DNA from: Chitinophagaceae bacterium
Lineage (GTDB): Bacteria > Bacteroidota > Bacteroidia > Chitinophagales > Chitinophagaceae
DNA length: 64,000 nt
NCBI GenBank assembly: GCA_016720775.1
Contig: JADKJX010000009.1
Location: 62,001-126,000 of the forward strand
Direction: 5' to 3'
A program made the translations under genes and the position numbers. The notes under the pieces were generated by a model. It did not search any database. It was not told the DNA's origin and saw only the letters and a list, made by a program, of their open reading frames with translations. Shown here piece after piece: positions 35,255-43,505 of this stretch (the first letter of the stretch is position 1; each line of letters begins with the position of its first letter).

Positions 35255-35793
35255 ACCGCCACTTTTTGTAATTGTAAAATTTGTCTTTGCAGCATACTTC
35301 GGGCTTTTACCAGTTGACTTCGGCTGGTACCCGGCTGTATGCCCAGCATTTCGGCTATCTCATCATGCTGGAATCCTTCTATCACATATAAATTAAAAAT
35401 GACCCGGTAACCGTCGGGCAGGTTGTTGATAAGATCTAATAGTTCTTTTTCTGTCAGGTGGCTGTAGGCCGAGGGCTCCATACCACTTTCATCCCGGTCC
35501 TTGATTTCGTAACCAACAACCTCTTTCTCATAACGCCTTAAAGAATATTTTTTCAAGGCAGTGTTCACTACTATTCTTCGTATCCAGCCTTCAAAAGAGC
35601 CTTCAAACTTAAACTGGTGTATCTTATCAAAAACCTTAATAAATGCATCCTGCAAAATATCCTCCGCATCAGCCCCATTGCGGGCATAGCGATTGCATAC
35701 GCCCAGCATACGACTGGCGAAACGGTGAAAAATCTCCTTTTGGCAAGAAGCTTCCCCCCTTAAACATCCTCGTATGAGTTCGTCTTCCGTCAA
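35251..35793 (-). CDS. ECF-type RNA polymerase sigma factor
   Basis: 180 residues with the sigma-70 region 2 (ILQDAFIKVFDKIHQFKFEGSFEGWIRRIVVNTALKKY) and region 4 HTH (LPDGYRVIFNLYVIEGFQHDEIAEMLGIQPGTSRSQLVKAR). It directs RNA polymerase to a stress or envelope regulon. The overlapping downstream gene encodes a membrane-anchored barrel protein that probably controls it. Paralogous to the sigma factor at 54097. Confidence 0.94.
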   Translation of the reverse strand: MTEDELIRGCLRGEASCQKEIFHRFASRMLGVCNRYARNGADAEDILQDAFIKVFDKIHQFKFEGSFEGWIRRIVVNTALKKYSLRRYEKEVVGYEIKDRDESGMEPSAYSHLTEKELLDLINNLPDGYRVIFNLYVIEGFQHDEIAEMLGIQPGTSRSQLVKARSMLQRQILQLQKVAV

Positions 35794-35963
35794 TTATTGC
35801 TAAGTTTACGCCGGGCATTTAAATGAGAAGATACCCGGACAATTGTATACGCTGCCCCGGAGAAATTTATTGCTTAAAAGATACAAAAAAGGGCTGATTT
35901 TCTTGTTTTTAGAGGTGAAATCCTATAATTTGGAAATACCCCGGTTTAAAAGGAATAATCAAT

Positions 35964-36476
35964 ATGTTGACAGAAGAACAAATAAAACGGCTGGTTTCGG
36001 CAAATGACAGTTTGCAGGCACAGATTTCCGATGTGAATATGGTACTGTCTGAGCGGGAAGAGGAGTTGGAAATGCTGCGGGCTGAACTGGCTGAAGCCAC
36101 CGCCTTGCGAAGTAAATTAGACGGTAAAACGGCTGAAATTGAAAGCATGGAGGAAAAACTTGGCCAAAAACAGATGCAGGCGAAAGGGGCGGAAGAAAGA
36201 GAACTGGAATTGAAACAGGAGCTCAATGAATCAACCAGGTTGCAGGTGAAATACGATGAGCTTGTTCAGCAGTATGCGTATTTGCAAACACAATATGAAG
36301 ATGTAAGAGCACAACTGGCAGAAGTGAACCAGCGGAACACTCAACTGCAACAGGTAGCCGGCAAAATAGGTGAACTGGAAAGCAGGGTTGAAAATATGGC
36401 CATAGAAAGAGATGATCTGCGGGAAAGGCTGAGAGTATTGGAATCGCAGAAATACCTAAAGGAGGTTAACCCGTGA
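35964..36476 (+). CDS. Coiled-coil protein, unknown function
   Basis: A 170-residue, almost wholly helical protein with heptads of Leu/Ala and many Glu, Gln and Lys from residue 5 to 165 (REEELEMLRAELAEATAL, LELKQELNES). No signal peptide or membrane segment, no named family. It probably forms a long dimeric coiled coil in the cytosol. It stands alone, followed by a terminator. Confidence 0.75.
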   Translation: MLTEEQIKRLVSANDSLQAQISDVNMVLSEREEELEMLRAELAEATALRSKLDGKTAEIESMEEKLGQKQMQAKGAEERELELKQELNESTRLQVKYDELVQQYAYLQTQYEDVRAQLAEVNQRNTQLQQVAGKIGELESRVENMAIERDDLRERLRVLESQKYLKEVNP

Positions 36477-36501
36477 ATCTTATTAAATTGAAGATACCTG
36501 G

Positions 36502-36530
36502 AAAGGCCGCCCCAAAAGCAGGCCTTTTTT
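36502..36530 (+). terminator. Intrinsic terminator
   Basis: AAAGGCC ... GGCCTTT with a 12-base loop, followed by further T; 25 bases after the coiled-coil gene. Confidence 0.8.
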
Positions 36531-36572
36531 ATTTGTGCTATTTCAAAGACCTTTGTGGGGTAAAAATAAACC

Positions 36573-37214
36573 ATGCTAAAAACAGCCGATATACGAACTG
36601 ATTATAAAATGCAGACACTGCTTGAAGCGGATGTGCACGCCGATCCATTTAAGCAGTTTGCAAAATGGTGGGACGATGCTTTAAAAAGCAAGATTGACGA
36701 AGTGAATGCCATGACATTGGCAACAGCGGATAAACATGCCATGCCGTCTGCAAGGATCGTATTGCTGAAAGAATTCTCTGACAAGGGTTTTGTCTTTTTC
36801 ACAAACTACCAAAGCCACAAAGGAAAGGAGCTTGAAGAGAACCCGCATGCCTGCCTGGTTTTTTTCTGGAAAGAACTGGAACGGCAGGTACGGATTTCCG
36901 GCAATGTGGACAAGATAAGTGCGGTAGAAAGCGATGAGTACTTTTTATCCAGGCCGGAAGGAAGCCGGATAGGAGCCTGGGCATCACCTCAAAGCAATAT
37001 CATTGCTGCACGGGAAATAATTGATGAAAATATTGAGAAATACCAGCAGCAGTTCCGTGATGGTAATGTTCCGAGGCCACCGGATTGGGGTGGATACATT
37101 GTGATACCAACTGTTATTGAATTCTGGCAGGGCAGGCCCAGCCGCTTACACGACCGCATTCAATATACTTTAGCAGGGGATGGTGCCTGGAAAATAGAAC
37201 GCCTGGCTCCCTGA
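36573..37214 (+). CDS. pdxH: Pyridoxamine 5'-phosphate oxidase
   Basis: A 213-residue FMN enzyme that makes pyridoxal 5'-phosphate from pyridoxine or pyridoxamine phosphate, the last step of vitamin B6 synthesis. Full-length match: MPSARIVLLKEFSDKGFVFFTNYQSHKGKEL (FMN binding), ERQVRISGNV, SRIGAWASPQS and the C-terminal EFWQGRPSRLHDRI...W..ERLAP. Normal length. Monocistronic by appearance. Confidence 0.97.
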   Translation: MLKTADIRTDYKMQTLLEADVHADPFKQFAKWWDDALKSKIDEVNAMTLATADKHAMPSARIVLLKEFSDKGFVFFTNYQSHKGKELEENPHACLVFFWKELERQVRISGNVDKISAVESDEYFLSRPEGSRIGAWASPQSNIIAAREIIDENIEKYQQQFRDGNVPRPPDWGGYIVIPTVIEFWQGRPSRLHDRIQYTLAGDGAWKIERLAP

Positions 37215-37293
37215 TAGGAATCAGGAATTTGGAATTGGTATAAAGGGGTTCATGATTGAAACCTTAATACCTAAATCCAAATCCCCAATTGCT

Positions 37294-37431
37294 TTATGCC
37301 TTCTTCTTGGCAGCCGCTTTCTTTTTTGGTGCAGCAGCAGTTGCTTTCTTTACTTTTTTTGCAGGCCTTGTTTTACCAAATGATCCTTTGGTGATTTTTC
37401 CTTTTTTGGTTTTGATATCTCCACGTCCCAT
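37294..37431 (-). CDS. Small-subunit ribosomal protein THX, with basic tail
   Basis: A 45-residue protein. The first 23 residues, MGRGDIKTKKGKITKGSFGK-TRP, match protein THX, the small basic peptide found at the head of the 30S subunit in Thermus (MGKGDRRTRRGKI...) and common in Bacteroidota. The remaining 22 residues are an Ala/Lys tail (KKATAAAPKKKAAAKKKA) not present in Thermus THX. It lies downstream of the HU gene on the same strand, beyond a terminator. Easily missed because of its size. Confidence 0.88.
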   Translation of the reverse strand: MGRGDIKTKKGKITKGSFGKTRPAKKVKKATAAAPKKKAAAKKKA

Positions 37432-37470
37432 GATAACAGTTTTTTAATTGATGAATAAAAATTTTACAAA

Positions 37471-37500
37471 AAAAGCAAGGTGCCATAGCGCCTTGCTTTT
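37471..37500 (-). terminator. Intrinsic terminator of the HU gene
   Basis: AAAAGCAAGG / CCTTGCTTTT, 10-bp stem with 10-base loop, followed on the minus strand by a run of seven T. It separates HU from the THX gene. Confidence 0.85.
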
Positions 37501-37519
37501 TAAAGTGGTTGACACAAAA

Positions 37520-37789
37520 TTACAATTTAGCTGATAATTCTTTACCTGCTTTAAACTTAGCAACTTTCTTTGCTTTGATTTTGATAACAGCACCAGTTTG
37601 AGGATTGCGGCCATTACGGGCAGCTCTTTTTGATACAGAGAAAGTACCAAATCCAACCAATGTTACTTTACCGCCACCTTTTAAAGTTTTAGTGACTGCT
37701 TCTACAAAAGAATCTAAAGCATCGTTTGCCTGAGTTTTTGTAATACCTGCATCGTCAGCAAGTTTTGAAATTAATTCAGCTTTGTTCAT
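37520..37789 (-). CDS. HU-family DNA-binding protein
   Basis: An 89-residue nucleoid protein: MNKAELISKLADDAGITKTQANDALDSFVEAVTKTLKGGGKVTLVGFGTFSV and the DNA-arm signature RNPQTGAVIKIKAKKVAKFKAGKEL. It dimerises and bends DNA. Well-defined promoter upstream and terminator downstream mark it as a single-gene unit. Confidence 0.97.
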   Translation of the reverse strand: MNKAELISKLADDAGITKTQANDALDSFVEAVTKTLKGGGKVTLVGFGTFSVSKRAARNGRNPQTGAVIKIKAKKVAKFKAGKELSAKL

Positions 37790-37818
37790 GATAATTTTTT
37801 TTGAATTTTAATGTGCGA

Positions 37819-37847
37819 CAAATATATACGGTTTTTGATTGCAACAA
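37819..37847 (-). promoter_or_regulatory. Promoter of the HU gene
   Basis: On the minus strand: TTG (37847-37845), 18-base spacer, TATATTTG (37826-37819). Good match to the Bacteroidota consensus; leader about 25 bases. Confidence 0.7.
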
Positions 37848-37951
37848 AATTTTTTTTCTGGTTTTTCTTTTTTATTAAGAACTGCTGAAATCCACAGTTG
37901 ACAAGGATTTTACGCCATATGAGCTTTTTTAAAATCAACCGGTGAAATAAC

Positions 37952-38000
37952 GGGAATCCTTGAAATCCTTTACTGTAGTGTGTTTCAGGATTTCGTTCCC
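37952..38000. repeat. Imperfect inverted repeat
   Basis: GGGAA-5 bases-GAAATCC and GGATTTC-g-TTCCC face each other around 19 bases. The phrases AATCCTT/AAATCCTT resemble short elements that recur in intergenic regions of this phylum. Lies between the HU promoter and the DUF4286 gene. Confidence 0.5.
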
Positions 38001-38084
38001 TAGAATCCTTTGCCCATGCGGTTTTTAAAGGATTAAAAAAATCGGGGTTTATTTAAAAAAACAGCAGGTAATTGTTTTGCACAT

Positions 38085-38390
38085 TTAGTTAACAACCTGC
38101 ATTACAGAACGGAACGCAATGAATTGATCGCCCCATTTGTCAAAACTTTTCTGGCGCATACGTGCTGAATGGTTCTCAATATAATTATTATATAAGCCCT
38201 TGCTTTCGGCGTGATATTGTATGGCATAAGTTGGGCCTTCTGAATTATCTACTTCCAGTAATTGTAAAACAACTGCATGTGTAAAGCAACCGGTATTGAT
38301 CACTTCCGGAATATGCTCTTCATTGAGCCAGGCAAGCCATTTATCTTTGATCGACTCATGCACTTTTATGGTAACGTTGTAAATGATCAT
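38085..38390 (-). CDS. DUF4286 family protein
   Basis: The ATG at 38390 gives the family's usual start MIIYNVTIKV; an upstream in-frame start would overlap the preceding gene. The 101-residue ferredoxin-like alpha/beta protein carries WLAWLNEEHIPEV, GPTYAIQYHAES and FDKWGDQFIAFRSVMQVV, the DUF4286 hallmarks. Function unknown. It follows the exonuclease III gene by 8 bases on the same strand and is probably co-transcribed. Confidence 0.88.
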   Translation of the reverse strand: MIIYNVTIKVHESIKDKWLAWLNEEHIPEVINTGCFTHAVVLQLLEVDNSEGPTYAIQYHAESKGLYNNYIENHSARMRQKSFDKWGDQFIAFRSVMQVVN

Positions 38391-38398
38391 CGGGTAAA

Positions 38399-39169
38399 TT
38401 ATTTTTCTTTTATTTCCACATACACGGGGCAATGGTCGCTGTGTTTTACATCCGGGAAGATATCGGCATCTTTCAGTTGCTTTTTTAATGACTCAGTTAC
38501 GGTGATATAATCAATGCGCCAGCCTTTGTTATTCAGTCTTACTGAAGGAAAACGCTGACTCCACCAACTGTAACGGTGCGGTTCGGAATGAAACTCCCGG
38601 AACGTATCGATCCAGCCGCTGTCTAAAAACTTAGTAAGCCATTCCCGCTCCTGGGGTAAAAAGCCACTGCTGTTCTTATTGCCTTTGGGATCGTGGATGT
38701 CAATTTCGTTGTGCGCAATATTATAATCACCTACCAGAATTATTTTTGGGTACTTCTTCTTCAGCTTATTCAGGTACGTATGAAACTCATCCAGCCAAAC
38801 ATACTTGAATTGCTGCCGTTCATCGCCACTGGTGCCCGATGGAAAGTATGCATTGATGAGACGGATATCCCCAAAGTCAAGTTGTATCACACGGCCTTCA
38901 TCATCACTTGCACTGTGCCCGTTTCCATAAACAACATTGTCGGGTTTCTTTTTTGAAAAAACAGCCACGCCACTGTATCCTTTTTTTTGTGCGCTGTACC
39001 AATAATGATGAAAGCCCAGCGCTTCCAGTTGTTTAACATCCACATCATCCTTAGTTGCCTTGGTTTCCTGCAGGCAGATGATATCGGCGGGATTTGTTTT
39101 AAGCCAGTCAATAAATCCTTTTTTAAGGGCGGCACGTATGCCATTTACATTATAAGAGATGATACGCAT
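38399..39169 (-). CDS. xth: Exodeoxyribonuclease III
   Basis: A 256-residue AP endonuclease/3'-5' exonuclease of the endonuclease-exonuclease-phosphatase fold, acting in base excision repair. Catalytic blocks: RIISYNVNGIRA, IICLQETKA (metal Glu), LVGDYNIAHNEIDIHDP (catalytic Asp and Asn), WRIDYITVTESL and KHSDHCPVYVEI (Asp-His pair). Full length. Confidence 0.96.
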   Translation of the reverse strand: MRIISYNVNGIRAALKKGFIDWLKTNPADIICLQETKATKDDVDVKQLEALGFHHYWYSAQKKGYSGVAVFSKKKPDNVVYGNGHSASDDEGRVIQLDFGDIRLINAYFPSGTSGDERQQFKYVWLDEFHTYLNKLKKKYPKIILVGDYNIAHNEIDIHDPKGNKNSSGFLPQEREWLTKFLDSGWIDTFREFHSEPHRYSWWSQRFPSVRLNNKGWRIDYITVTESLKKQLKDADIFPDVKHSDHCPVYVEIKEK

Positions 39170-39228
39170 GCATTTTCAATTATTAACAATGCATAGTTAC
39201 AAAAAAGAAATAAATTCAGCGTACGATT

Positions 39229-40161
39229 ATGGATGAGATCAAGAATTTTGAGGATTTCTATAAACAAAAGATCCAGCCCAGCCTGGAAGAGCTGGACATG
39301 GATGAATCTGCCGCCGCTAACTGGAAAAGATTCACCTGGTTTACCGGCGCAGGAACTTTTGGAAGTTTCCTGTTGTATTATACCAAACTGCTGCCCATCG
39401 GGCATATCCTTGCCATCGCCATGCTTATCATGTGTATCATCGGTGTTTATTTTTCAGCAAAATACTCCGATCGCTACATAGATGACTTTAAGGAGAAGAT
39501 CATCGGCTCCATCATCACCTATATTCACCCTGCTGCCGTTTATAAACCCATGGGTTTTGTTTCAAAGAAAGAATACAAAGCAAGCAGCCTGTACCGTCGC
39601 CGGTTCACGCATTTTGATGGCGATGATTACTGGGAAACGGTTTACAACGGGCTGGCGTTTCATTGTTCCGAGATCAAATCCTGGATCGAAGACTCAGCCG
39701 GAATCGACTACATCTTTAAAGGATTATTCTTCTGTGCCCGTATAAACAGCGCTTTTGCCGGCGGAACTTATTTATGGACAAAAGGGAATGCCCAGTTGCC
39801 AACAAGTATGGCAGACGGACATTACCGCATGTTCCCGATGCCACAGGTGCAACGGGTTAATACCGGCCACTCGGGCTTTGATAAACATTATTCTGTTTAT
39901 ACCACAAATGTGAATGAAGCGTCGATGATCCTGTCTTATAATATGATGGATCATATATTGCTGATAAGAGAAAAACTGGAGAGGGATATTGTATTCTCCT
40001 TTGTGGCTGGTAAATGTTATATCGCCGTACCTTTTGATGAGAACCTGCTGGAGCCACCCAAAAAAGGATTGCGGGATAAAGAAGAGATAAAGAATTATTT
40101 CATGACCATCCTGCTTGTTTTCAATATCATAAACCGGCTGGAACTAAACCGGCTTGCCTGA
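39229..40161 (+). CDS. DUF3137 domain-containing membrane protein
   Basis: A 310-residue protein with two membrane segments (about 43-62 and 66-84) followed by a large cytosolic domain of the DUF3137 type (SSLYRRRFTHFDGDDYWETVYNGLAFHCSEI ... DKHYSVYTTNVNEASMIL ... VFSFVAGKCYIAVPFDENLLEP). Function of the family is unknown. Divergent from exonuclease III, followed by an RDD-family gene after 67 bases. Confidence 0.88.
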   Translation: MDEIKNFEDFYKQKIQPSLEELDMDESAAANWKRFTWFTGAGTFGSFLLYYTKLLPIGHILAIAMLIMCIIGVYFSAKYSDRYIDDFKEKIIGSIITYIHPAAVYKPMGFVSKKEYKASSLYRRRFTHFDGDDYWETVYNGLAFHCSEIKSWIEDSAGIDYIFKGLFFCARINSAFAGGTYLWTKGNAQLPTSMADGHYRMFPMPQVQRVNTGHSGFDKHYSVYTTNVNEASMILSYNMMDHILLIREKLERDIVFSFVAGKCYIAVPFDENLLEPPKKGLRDKEEIKNYFMTILLVFNIINRLELNRLA

Positions 40162-40228
40162 TGATATTTAGTCTGCCAAAAACTGGCGGAAATAAAACAA
40201 AAGAATTATTATTGTTAAAAATAATTGT

Positions 40229-40738
40229 ATGGAAACTGTTAACGAACTTTCTTCAGGAGCAGGTCAGCGGGATCTGCTGGCAGAAGAAACAGACAACTTA
40301 AACCAATTTGTCTATGCTTCACAGGGCCAACGTTTTTTAAACTGGCTCATCGATAACATGCTTATGCGTTTTGGATTAAGTTATTTAACCGGCATGGCCA
40401 TCGGCTTGCTGCTCTCCGTAATAGCCCCTGATTTTTTAAGCAGGATAGCGGTTTCTGAAGGAAGAATGACTTTTGATATTTTGTTATTGTCTGTGATTGT
40501 TGGATATTTTAATTATGTCGTTTATTATACACTTTGTGAAAAACTGTTTAAAGGATATACGCTGGGTAAGATCATTACCGGAACAAAAGCCATTCGCCAG
40601 GATGGGAATGAACTGACTTTTAAAGATGCCCTTTTAAGATCACTATCCCGTTGTGTTCCTTTTGAAGTATTAAGCGGATTTAGTACGTTGACCTGGCACG
40701 ACAGCTGGACTGATACAATGGTAGTAAAAGCAAGATAG
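40229..40738 (+). CDS. RDD family membrane protein
   Basis: A 169-residue protein with hydrophobic segments at about 46-72 and 82-108, the N-terminal FLNWLIDN (the R-D-x-x-x-D type motif is here degenerate) and the typical GYTLGKIITGTKAIRQDGNELTFKDALLRSLSRCVPFE block. RDD proteins are small transporters or envelope proteins of mostly unknown substrate. It ends 3 bases before the end of the convergent metH gene. Confidence 0.85.
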   Translation: METVNELSSGAGQRDLLAEETDNLNQFVYASQGQRFLNWLIDNMLMRFGLSYLTGMAIGLLLSVIAPDFLSRIAVSEGRMTFDILLLSVIVGYFNYVVYYTLCEKLFKGYTLGKIITGTKAIRQDGNELTFKDALLRSLSRCVPFEVLSGFSTLTWHDSWTDTMVVKAR

Positions 40739-40741
40739 GCC

Positions 40742-41616
40742 CTACTCCAGGATGGGTCTTAGCCATCTTGTTGCGTCTTCTAAACTCATCTCTTTTCTTT
40801 CAGCATAATCTTTTAACTGATCTTTCTCTATTTTACCCACGCCAAAATATTTGCTTTCGGGATGTGCAAAATACCAGCCGCAAACAGATGATGCCGGGTA
40901 CATGGCAAGCGATCCGGTAAGATGGATACCGGTTGTTTCTTCTCCACCCAATAATTTGAAAAGCTTATTTTTTTCCGTATGATCCGGGCAGGCGGGATAG
41001 CCAGGTGCCGGGCGAATGCCGGTGTATTCCTCTTTTATCAGCTGTTCGTTGGTAAGGTTTTCGGTTTTTTCATAACCCCAGAGATCCTTTCTTGTCTTTT
41101 GATGAAGACATTCTGCAAATGCCTCAGCCAAACGATCGGCCAACGCCTGCAGGGTTATTTTGTTATAATCGTCATGCTGCGACTCAAAATTCTTAATGTG
41201 TGGTTCAATTCCTTTTATTGTTACAGAGAATGCCCCAATATAATCCTGCTGTTTTTCTTCGGCGGGTGCAATAAAATCTGCTAAAGATAAATTGGGTTGC
41301 CCTTCGGCCTTTTTTATTTGCTGGCGAAGGAACTCCAGTTTTACGACGCCATCATTTGATAATACATCAACCGTATCCGGTGCGGTTTTGTTTGCAGGCC
41401 AAAAACCTGTAACACCCGTTGCGGTCAGCCATTTCTCCCCAATAATCTTATCCAGCAATGCATTGGCATCGTTATAAAGCTTTGTTGCTTCTACGCCTAC
41501 TTTTTCATCACTCAGTATCTGCGGAAATTTTCCATGCAGCTCCCAGGCGATGAAGAATGGTTGCCAGTCGATGTATCTTCTTATTTCATTCAGGTCGTAG
41601 TCATCAAATTGTTTGG
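40742..41616 (-). CDS. metH: Methionine synthase, C-terminal activation domain (separated by a frameshift)
   Basis: This is the S-adenosylmethionine-binding reactivation domain of cobalamin-dependent methionine synthase: KQFDDYDLNEIRRYIDWQPFF, AWELHGKFPQIL, LDKIIGEKWLTATGVTGFWPAN, and the later GIRPAPGYPACPDH (AdoMet-binding RPAxGYPACP-type motif) and CGWYFAHPESKYFGVGKI. It has no start codon of its own; the frame joins the upstream piece at about 41617-41619, where one G is missing from a GGG run on the coding strand (TTTACCGGG-CC instead of TTTACCGGGGCC). Restoring the base would give one protein of about 900 residues. Confidence 0.9.
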
Positions 41617-43452
41617 CCCGGTAAAGGTTGGGGTAACGGGTTGATAAGATGCCCAGTTGATCTTTGTTCCATTTTTTTGTGCATCAGCGAAGGTTAAATA
41701 CTGCTTGACCGGTTTTTTATTTTCAAAATCCTCTTTCAGTTTTTGGTATTCAATTTTTATGTCTCCTAAGAAGCCGGCTTTTTGATCATCGTTGAGCAGG
41801 TTCCCTGCAACCGTAACACTCCGGGAAGCATCCAGCACATGCACTACACCTTTGTCGTACTGCGGTGCAATTTTTACCGCCGTATGCATTCTTGATGTGG
41901 TTGCTCCGCCAATGAGCAATGGCTGTTTCATGTTCCTTCTTTTCATTTCATGGGCCACATGCACCATTTCATCCAGTGATGGTGTAATTAATCCTGATAA
42001 ACCAATAATATCTGCACCGAATTTTTCCGCTTCATCCAGTATCTTATCAGCAGGCACCATTACGCCGAGGTCTTTTATTTCATAGCCATTACAGCCCAGT
42101 ACCACACCTACAATGTTCTTCCCGATATCGTGTACATCACCTTTTACGGTTGCCAGTAAAATCTTTGCAGCCCCCGCAGATTCTTCATTAACCGTTCCAG
42201 CGGCAAGGTGAGCCTGCTTACGATCTTCTTTCTCCTGCTCAATGAATGGTGTAAGTACCGCCACCGATTTTTTCATTACCCGGGCGCTTTTTACCACCTG
42301 CGGCAGAAACATTTTACCACTTCCGAACAGGTCACCTACTACGTCCATACCTGCCATCAGCGGACCTTCTATCACATCCAGAGGCCTTGGGTATTTTTGC
42401 CTGGCCTCTTCCGTATCTGCATCAATATAATCTGTAATGCCGTTCACCAAAGAGTGTTTCAGCCTTTCTTCAACAGTCCCGGTTCTCCAAACTTCATTTT
42501 TTACTTCTGCTTTGCCGCTTCCTTTTACGGTTTCTGCAAATGCAATTAATTTTTCCGTGGCTTCATTGTTGTCATTATTGCGGTTAAGAATTACATCTTC
42601 ACATAAATTCCGTAATCCTGGTTCGATCTCATCATACACCACCAGTTGCCCGGCATTTACAATACCCATATCCATCCCGGCCTTGATGGCATAATACAGG
42701 AATACGCTGTGCATGGCTTCCCGTACATGCTCATTGCCCCGGAATGAAAAAGAAAGATTGCTTACTCCACCGCTTATTTTGGTCAGCGGCATTAGCTGTT
42801 TTATTTCCCGGGTAGCTTCAATAAAATCAACGCCGTAATTATTGTGCTCTTCCAGGCCGGTTGCTATGGCAAAAATGTTGGGGTCGAAAATAATATCCTG
42901 GGGATCAAAGCCAACCTGCTCTGTCAATATTTTATAAGCCCGGTGGCATATCTCCACTTTGCGGTTCTTGGTATCGGCCTGTCCTTTTTCATCAAAGGCC
43001 ATTACAATAACCGCAGCGCCATACATCCGGCAGGTGATGGCCTGCTCAATGAATTTCTTTTCTCCTTCTTTCATGGAGATGGAGTTTACCACGCACTTGC
43101 CCTGTACACATTTTAAACCGGCTTCAATGATCTCAAATTTGGAGGAATCCAGCATTACCGGAATTTTAGCGATATCCGGTTCACTTTGTAATAAATTGAT
43201 GAATGTGGTCATTGCCTGCACGCCGTCCAGCAACGCATCATCCATGTTCACGTCAATTATCTGTGCGCCGTTCTCCACCTGCTGGCGGGCAACGCTCAAT
43301 GCTTCTTCGTACTTATTTTCTTTGATAAGCCTTGCAAATTTCTTACTGCCGGTTACGTTGGTACGTTCGCCGACATTAATAAAATTCGTTTCGGGGCGAA
43401 CGATCAAAGGCTCTAGTCCGCTGAACCTGCTGTATGGTTTAATGGTTGACAT
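41590..43452 (-). CDS. metH: Methionine synthase, pterin- and cobalamin-binding core (3' end frameshifted)
   Basis: A 620-residue fragment. Residues 1 to about 290: pterin (methyl-tetrahydrofolate) binding TIM barrel (FINVGERTNVTGSKKF, QVENGAQIIDVNMDDALLDG, MLDSSKFEIIEAGL). Then the helical cap domain, and the cobalamin-binding Rossmann domain with DVHDIGKNIVGVVL (the His that ligates cobalt) and the SGLITPSLDEMV motif. It methylates homocysteine via cobalamin in methionine synthesis. The end leaves homology at PTFTG, after which the frame runs into MTTT and stop; the correct continuation is in the next frame (40742-41616). The homocysteine-binding domain is a separate gene upstream, a split common in this phylum. 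Confidence 0.93.
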   Translation of the reverse strand: MSTIKPYSRFSGLEPLIVRPETNFINVGERTNVTGSKKFARLIKENKYEEALSVARQQVENGAQIIDVNMDDALLDGVQAMTTFINLLQSEPDIAKIPVMLDSSKFEIIEAGLKCVQGKCVVNSISMKEGEKKFIEQAITCRMYGAAVIVMAFDEKGQADTKNRKVEICHRAYKILTEQVGFDPQDIIFDPNIFAIATGLEEHNNYGVDFIEATREIKQLMPLTKISGGVSNLSFSFRGNEHVREAMHSVFLYYAIKAGMDMGIVNAGQLVVYDEIEPGLRNLCEDVILNRNNDNNEATEKLIAFAETVKGSGKAEVKNEVWRTGTVEERLKHSLVNGITDYIDADTEEARQKYPRPLDVIEGPLMAGMDVVGDLFGSGKMFLPQVVKSARVMKKSVAVLTPFIEQEKEDRKQAHLAAGTVNEESAGAAKILLATVKGDVHDIGKNIVGVVLGCNGYEIKDLGVMVPADKILDEAEKFGADIIGLSGLITPSLDEMVHVAHEMKRRNMKQPLLIGGATTSRMHTAVKIAPQYDKGVVHVLDASRSVTVAGNLLNDDQKAGFLGDIKIEYQKLKEDFENKKPVKQYLTFADAQKNGTKINWASYQPVTPTFTGPNNLMTTT

Positions 43453-43464
43453 TTTTTATTTTTT

Positions 43465-43505
43465 ACCGCAAAGCAATTAGTTTTGCGCCTCTGCGTCTTA
43501 GCGGT
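43465..43505. repeat. Short inverted-repeat element between the two metH genes
   Basis: ACCGCAAAG ... CTCTGCGTCTTAGCGGT with ACCGC/GCGGT ends. It resembles a repeat phrase that recurs between genes in many Bacteroidota (from memory). Its last base is the first base of the stop codon of the upstream gene (43505-43507). Confidence 0.55.

Noticed and set aside
43453..43504. metH split as a pseudogene break
   Set aside because: Both sides begin and end at proper codons and the separate homocysteine domain gene is common in Bacteroidota; only the 3' frameshift near 41617 looks like damage.
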